A stretch of DNA of 46,807 bases, from the NCBI GenBank assembly GCA_031289415.1, contig JAITPN010000035.1:1-46807 (forward strand), in the 5' to 3' direction. The translations under genes and the position numbers were made by a program. The notes below the pieces were generated by a model. It saw only the letters and a list, made by a program, of their open reading frames with translations, did no database searches and was not told where the DNA came from. This document shows positions 42,567-46,807 of the stretch, piece by piece (the stretch's first letter is position 1; every line of letters starts with the position of its first letter). The stretch comes from Prevotellaceae bacterium. GTDB taxonomy: Bacteria > Bacteroidota > Bacteroidia > Bacteroidales > UBA932.

Positions 42567-44573
42567 ATGAAAACATCGTACCGGTATATTTGTGGTTTGT
42601 GCATGACGATTGTTGCCGTGCAGGGATTCGTATGCCGCGCTTCGGCGCAGGAAATGTTAGTTCCGTTGAGCGAAAACCGGAATGTACAACCGCAGCCTGC
42701 ACATGTGCACAAATCGTCGGGCATACAAAAACTTGACGCCGGCGATAACCCATTGCCGCTGCCGTTTGTAGGCGATTTTGCGCCTGCGCACCCCTATCCC
42801 GACCCTGCGCAATGGACGACGAACGGCGTGTATGTCAACAACCATTATGCCTTGAATATGCCTACCGTCGGCGTCGCTACCTTCGATGCGCTGAACGGCG
42901 AAGGGCGGCTGTATGCCCACTTAAGCGGCGCGGCTGCGGCTGCCGATACATTAGCGTCGTTACCCATTGACTTGGAATCGAAAAACAATATAGCCCTCAG
43001 TTTCTTCTACCAGCCCGGCGGATTGGGCGACATGCCGGGTTTGCTGGATAAATTTATGCTCGAATTTTATTCGCCCGCCGACGACCTGTGGACGGAAGTA
43101 TGGAGCGTAGTATATAACGCCGCCGACAGCACGATTACAGAATCTCGCGAAGCCGACACGCTCGTGCACAAGTTCGACGTGCAGAACATGCCGTTTGTGT
43201 ATGCCGCGCTGGAAGTCAACGCGCCGTGGCGTCAGCGGGGCTTTCAATTCCGTTTCGTGAACTACGTAACGCTTACGGTCAATGCCGACGTACCCGGACG
43301 CGCCAGCAACGCAGACTTTTGGCATCTCGGCATGATATATCTCAACAACAACCGCGATGCGGCAGACACATGCTTTGACGAAGTCGCTATGACGAGACTC
43401 GACCTGAAAAGAAACAACGCCTACGCATCAATCCCAGCCTACCACCTTGCCGCTTCGCCCGCCATGTCGTTAGACTCTTTTACCGTAACGTACTACAACA
43501 TGGGATGCGACTCAAAACAAGCGCCGGTATACTACTCCATCAATCCGCTCTACGGCGCGGGCGCAGCCGCTGCGGTAACCGACGAGCCTGTGCTGCTCGA
43601 CAATATTTTAGCCAAACAACGGCGTTCGTGGATACAACCCGTACACTATACCTTTTCGGCTACCGCCGCCGATGCCGCCTTTGAAATAGCAACCTATCTG
43701 GACATAGACAAAAAAGAAACCTCGCCGCTCCGCACCGCATTGCGGCACAACGATACGCTAAAACACATACAAGAATTTCACGACTACTACGCCTATGACG
43801 ACGGCTCTGCCGAGAACGGCTACGGCTTGTTCGGCTACGGCTCTTCCACCGGTCGCGTAGCCGTGCCGTTCGCACCGCTGATGGGCGACTCGCTGCGCGG
43901 CGTATACCTCTACTTCAACTTGGCAAAAGACAGCGCAAACGTTACACCGTTTGAACTGGCGGTATGGAGCGACGACGGCGGCGTACCGGGTACAATCCTG
44001 TTGCGGCAAAAAATTACCCGTCCCGCATTCGACAGCCTCTCGTACGTAGCCTATAAATTCAAAACCCCGCTGTGGATAGGTCGCAACCAATCCTTTTACG
44101 TAGGATGGATTCAATCGTCGGAAACATTCCTCAACATCGGCTACGACGCCAACACGCCTACGCACGGAAAAAACCTCTACTCGCTCACCGCCACCGGCGT
44201 CTGGTACGAATCCATATACGACGGCGCATTAATGATTCGCCCGATATTCTGTAAAGCCGAAAACTTCCCCGGCAACCACATAGAACCCGAAGCGGAAAAA
44301 ACATCCGCCGCCGCCGCGCCCGACCGCTATATGATATACCCGAACCCTGCCTCCGACTGGATAGCCGTCCGCAACCTGACGGACGAAGAAGCAGGGCGCG
44401 TTACACCCCCCCAACTGTTGGAACTCTACGACCTGAGCGGGCGCCGGTGCTTTGCCGGCTACACCGCCGGAGGCGCGGTATCCCTGTCGGGATTAGCCGC
44501 CGGCGTATACCTTGTGCGGATTACAGACGGCGGAAAAATAAAAACATTGCAACAAATTATAGTGAATGAATGA
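42567..44573 (+). CDS. Secreted protein with type IX sorting domain, function unknown
   Basis: 668 residues. A signal peptide ends RASAQ (about residue 28). The large middle section has beta-rich, jelly-roll-like features (LPFVGDFAPAHPYPDPAQWT, DLESKNNIALSFFYQPGGLG, VAVPFAPLMGDSLRGVYLYF) but no catalytic motif I recognise. The last ~75 residues form a type A T9SS tail, MIYPNPASDWIAV then LLELYDLSGRR and LAAGVYLVRITDGG. It is thus probably translocated by the Por system and surface-attached or released. It starts seven bases after the PASTA gene and overlaps rluD by ATGA, so it is embedded in a cell-wall/ribosome-modification operon. Codons are richer in G/C at the third position than in the porKLMN genes. 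Confidence 0.8.
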   Translation: MKTSYRYICGLCMTIVAVQGFVCRASAQEMLVPLSENRNVQPQPAHVHKSSGIQKLDAGDNPLPLPFVGDFAPAHPYPDPAQWTTNGVYVNNHYALNMPTVGVATFDALNGEGRLYAHLSGAAAAADTLASLPIDLESKNNIALSFFYQPGGLGDMPGLLDKFMLEFYSPADDLWTEVWSVVYNAADSTITESREADTLVHKFDVQNMPFVYAALEVNAPWRQRGFQFRFVNYVTLTVNADVPGRASNADFWHLGMIYLNNNRDAADTCFDEVAMTRLDLKRNNAYASIPAYHLAASPAMSLDSFTVTYYNMGCDSKQAPVYYSINPLYGAGAAAAVTDEPVLLDNILAKQRRSWIQPVHYTFSATAADAAFEIATYLDIDKKETSPLRTALRHNDTLKHIQEFHDYYAYDDGSAENGYGLFGYGSSTGRVAVPFAPLMGDSLRGVYLYFNLAKDSANVTPFELAVWSDDGGVPGTILLRQKITRPAFDSLSYVAYKFKTPLWIGRNQSFYVGWIQSSETFLNIGYDANTPTHGKNLYSLTATGVWYESIYDGALMIRPIFCKAENFPGNHIEPEAEKTSAAAAPDRYMIYPNPASDWIAVRNLTDEEAGRVTPPQLLELYDLSGRRCFAGYTAGGAVSLSGLAAGVYLVRITDGGKIKTLQQIIVNE

Positions 44574-45631
44574 AAAGTGCAAAAGATTGGCTTGATATGG
44601 ACGTAGAAGATGACTTCTTAGGCGACGATATAGAAACTTTAGACGAACAGCCCCTTTTTGAACACTATCACTTTACGGTAGACAAAGGACAGGGCGCGCT
44701 ACGCATAGACCGCTACCTGACCGCACGCCTTGAAGACACCTCGCGCAGCCGCATACAATTAGCCGCCGCCTCGGACTACATCTTAGTCAACGGGCGCGTC
44801 GAACGCTCAAACTACATCATCCGCCCGCTCGACGAAATCAGCATCGTGATGCCCTACCGCCGCCGCGGACTCGAAATTCTCGCAGAAGACATCCCCCTCG
44901 ACGTCGTATATGAAGACACGGAACTCATGGTCATCAACAAACCCGCCGGCATGGTCGTACACCCCGGGCACGGCAACTACACCGGCACGCTGCTCAACGC
45001 CCTGAAATTCTATTTTCAAAACACCGACACCAACGCCCTCTTGGCGCACCGCATCGACAAAAACACATCGGGACTGCTGCTCGTCGGGAAAACCGAAGAA
45101 GCACATGCCGCACTCGCGGCGCAATTCTACGTACACAGCACCAAGCGCGTATACCAAGCCCTCGCATGGGGCAACATAAAAGACGACGAAGGCACGGTCG
45201 ACGCCCCCATCGGGCGACACCCGAAAGACCGCATGTGCTTCACCGTCGTACCCGAAGAACAGGGCGGTCGCCACGCCGTTACACACTACAAAGTACTCGA
45301 ACGCTTCGGCTACGTTACACTCGTCGAATGCCGCCTCGAAACCGGACGCACCCACCAAATCCGCGTACACATGGACTCCATCGGGCATCCCCTCTTCAAC
45401 GACGACCGCTACGGCGGCAACCGCATCATCAAAGGAATGGCATTCAGCAAATACCGCCGCTTCGTAGACCACTGCTTCTGCATCATCCCTCGCCACGCCC
45501 TCCATGCGCGCCTGATTGGATTCGTACACCCCGTTACCCACCAAGAAATGATATTTGAACAGCCCCTCCCTGCCGACTTTGCCCAAGTCCTCGAACGCTG
45601 GAGGGCATACACCGTCGAACATAACGAATAA
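44570..45631 (+). CDS. rluD: Ribosomal large-subunit pseudouridine synthase, RluA/RluD family
   Basis: 353 residues. After an acidic start (~35 residues, DVEDDFLGDDIETLDEQP), an S4 RNA-binding domain (about 48-92: LRIDRYLTARLEDTSRSRIQ) is followed by the synthase domain with catalytic Asp163 in HRIDKNTSGLLLVGK, and by LETGRTHQIRVHM and the final RHALHARLIGF. It converts uridines of 23S rRNA to pseudouridine; RluD-type specificity (helix 69) is likely but not proven. The start codon overlaps the previous stop (ATGA), suggesting coupled translation. ddl follows 12 bases later. Confidence 0.92.
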   Translation: MKSAKDWLDMDVEDDFLGDDIETLDEQPLFEHYHFTVDKGQGALRIDRYLTARLEDTSRSRIQLAAASDYILVNGRVERSNYIIRPLDEISIVMPYRRRGLEILAEDIPLDVVYEDTELMVINKPAGMVVHPGHGNYTGTLLNALKFYFQNTDTNALLAHRIDKNTSGLLLVGKTEEAHAALAAQFYVHSTKRVYQALAWGNIKDDEGTVDAPIGRHPKDRMCFTVVPEEQGGRHAVTHYKVLERFGYVTLVECRLETGRTHQIRVHMDSIGHPLFNDDRYGGNRIIKGMAFSKYRRFVDHCFCIIPRHALHARLIGFVHPVTHQEMIFEQPLPADFAQVLERWRAYTVEHNE

Positions 45632-45643
45632 ACACGCCAATAT

Positions 45644-46621
45644 ATGAAAAAAAACATTGCAGTCATTTACGGAGGCGACTCTTCCGAATTTGAAGTATCG
45701 GTAAACAGCGGCAAACAAGTCTGCCAAAACCTCGACCGCGCGCGCTACAATGTATACGAAATACTCCTGCGCGGCGCAAGCTGGGCTGTACAACTCGACG
45801 GCGGAACGCGCACGGCGGAAATCAACAAATCCGACTTCAGCGCAACCCTCGACGGCGTCGGAATACGCTTCGACGCAGCCTTTATCATGATTCACGGAAC
45901 GCCCGGCGAAAACGGCTTGCTGCAAGCCTACTTCGACATGCTCCACATACCCTACACCTCGTGCAGCGCCTTCGTCTCCGCGCTCACATTCAATAAATAC
46001 GCCACCAAATGCTTCCTGCGCGACGCCGGCATCAAAATGGCGAAAGAACGCTACTTCCGCCGGCACGAAACCATCGACTTCGCCGCCCTCGCGCACGAAC
46101 TCCGCTTCCCGATGTTCGTCAAACCCAACGACAGCGGAAGCAGCTGCGGCATTACGAAAGTCAAATCAGCCGACGGCTTCGCCCGCGCCTTTGCCGCCGC
46201 CTTTGCCGAAAGCGACGCCGTCATCGTCGAAGAATACATTGCCGGACGCGAGCTGCAGCAAGGCGTACTGAAAACCGGCGGCAAAACCGCCGTCCTCCCC
46301 GTAACGGAAATTATCACACACAACGAATTTTTCGACTACGACGCCAAATACAAAGGACAAAGCGAAGAAATCACACCGGCAGCCGTTGCGCCCGCCGTCG
46401 CCTCGCGCCTCGCCGCCCACTCCTCCTTGATATACGACTACTTAGGATGCCGCGGCGTCGTGCGCATCGACTACATCCTCCGCGCCGACGACATTTATTT
46501 CCTCGAAATAAACACCATCCCCGGCATGAGCGCACAAAGCATCGTACCCCAACAACTCCGCGCCGCAGGCATCAACTTCACGGACGCGCTCACCTCGCTC
46601 GTCGAAGCGTGTGAAGCGTAA
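45644..46621 (+). CDS. ddl: D-alanine--D-alanine ligase
   Basis: 325 residues. The N-terminal domain opens IAVIYGGDSSEFEVSVNSGK, followed by IHGTPGENGLLQAYFDMLHI and PYTSCSA, the usual D-Ala substrate loops. The ATP-grasp domain includes FPMFVKPNDSGSSCGITKV and ends with the metal/substrate motif FLEINTIPGMS. It joins two D-alanines using ATP for the peptidoglycan precursor. Last gene of the PASTA operon. Its final codons and stop lie within a GAAGCGT-type repeat, and codons are very C/G rich at third positions, which opens long antisense frames that I consider spurious. Confidence 0.96.
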   Translation: MKKNIAVIYGGDSSEFEVSVNSGKQVCQNLDRARYNVYEILLRGASWAVQLDGGTRTAEINKSDFSATLDGVGIRFDAAFIMIHGTPGENGLLQAYFDMLHIPYTSCSAFVSALTFNKYATKCFLRDAGIKMAKERYFRRHETIDFAALAHELRFPMFVKPNDSGSSCGITKVKSADGFARAFAAAFAESDAVIVEEYIAGRELQQGVLKTGGKTAVLPVTEIITHNEFFDYDAKYKGQSEEITPAAVAPAVASRLAAHSSLIYDYLGCRGVVRIDYILRADDIYFLEINTIPGMSAQSIVPQQLRAAGINFTDALTSLVEACEA

Positions 46622-46641
46622 AGTGTGAGGAGTGAAGCGTA
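46605..46641. repeat. GAAGCGT-type repeat over the ddl stop codon
   Basis: GAAGCGTGTGAAGCGTAAAG and then GTGAAGCGTA: three spaced copies of GAAGCGT. The reverse complement (ACGCTTCAC) is the unit found before dus at 19254-19287. Confidence 0.55.
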
Positions 46642-46807
46642 TCGCGTTACGCACGTTCGTATTATCATTAGGTAATAATAAATTTTTTCATTGTTGTCCG
46701 GTAAACGCTGGAAATTGCTATAATTAAAATATTACTATCTGATAATCACACATAATTGTCTGTAACATAGCGATAAAACCAATGTTCCACAGCGCCTATA
46801 AACAGCA
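46622..46807. other. A/T-rich gene-free end of window
   Basis: 186 bases after ddl. It holds the tail of the GAAGCGT repeat, a small hairpin GCGTA/TACGC (46637-46652) and a weak terminator-like hairpin. I see no open frame, tRNA or consensus promoter in it. Confidence 0.6.
46660..46688 (+). terminator. Possible weak terminator of ddl
   Basis: TATTATC (46660-46666), loop ATTA, GGTAATA (46671-46677) with one G-T pair, followed by ATAAATTTTTT. The stem is A/T rich, so termination strength is doubtful. Confidence 0.4.

Noticed and set aside
44807-46096. 429-residue open frame on the minus strand opposite rluD and ddl
   Set aside because: Antisense shadow of two clearly recognised genes with C/G-rich third positions; repetitive Val/Glu/Gly/Ala content and no family resemblance.

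Overview
The window is chromosomal DNA from a member of the Bacteroidota, most likely order Bacteroidales and a lineage with a type IX secretion system (T9SS). Four things support this. Upstream regions repeatedly carry the phylum's promoter form, TTTG, about 20 bases, then TAnnTTTG. Shine-Dalgarno sequences are scarce. A complete porP-porK-porL-porM-porN (gldKLMN) block is present together with three proteins ending in T9SS type A sorting tails. An EF-G2-type elongation factor paralog with altered GTPase motifs is also present. The window is almost entirely housekeeping and envelope genes. I see no insertion sequence, prophage, CRISPR array or origin, and no gene-free stretch longer than 300 bases.

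Layout. 1-2886: tRNA-Arg(CCG), then a minus-strand outer-membrane protein, PII protein and ammonium transporter operon ending in a clear terminator. 3021-9247: translation factor EttA, a large M16 zinc protease facing it, and an MFS transporter. 9278-19177: glutamyl-tRNA synthetase; two tandem, paralogous, secreted CotH/lamin-tail proteins (10888-17722) whose jelly-roll module sits in different places; and an NhaC-type antiporter. 19196-23189: a dihydrouridine synthase, then a minus-strand operon of a sigma-54 activator, LptE, a small TPR-like protein and SecG. 23223-27351: an OmpA/TPR-like lipoprotein, initiator tRNA and EF-G2. 27414-32721: PBP1A with Bcp (minus), and topoisomerase I (plus). 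32744-39286: a degenerate arginase-fold protein followed by the T9SS core genes. 39332-41551: ManC and a WG-repeat lipoprotein (minus). 41737-46621: a PASTA protein, a T9SS cargo protein, an RluD-type pseudouridine synthase and Ddl.

How the genes fit together. Most of the window builds or exports envelope: SecG carries proteins across the inner membrane, PorKLMN/PorP move T9SS cargo across the outer membrane, and the two CotH proteins and the 668-residue protein are candidate cargo. LptE and ManC (GDP-mannose for surface polysaccharide) may supply the LPS to which such cargo is anchored in T9SS bacteria, which is an inference. PBP1A, the PASTA protein and Ddl concern peptidoglycan.

No wholly new system is evident. 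The best leads are: (1) relocation of a complete domain between the tandem CotH paralogs, in one case inserted inside another domain; (2) a pseudo-arginase locked between topA and the T9SS genes; (3) overlapping, face-to-face promoters for gltX and the first CotH gene; (4) a divergent nhaC/dus pair in which both -7 elements lie only four bases before the start codons, suggesting leaderless mRNAs.
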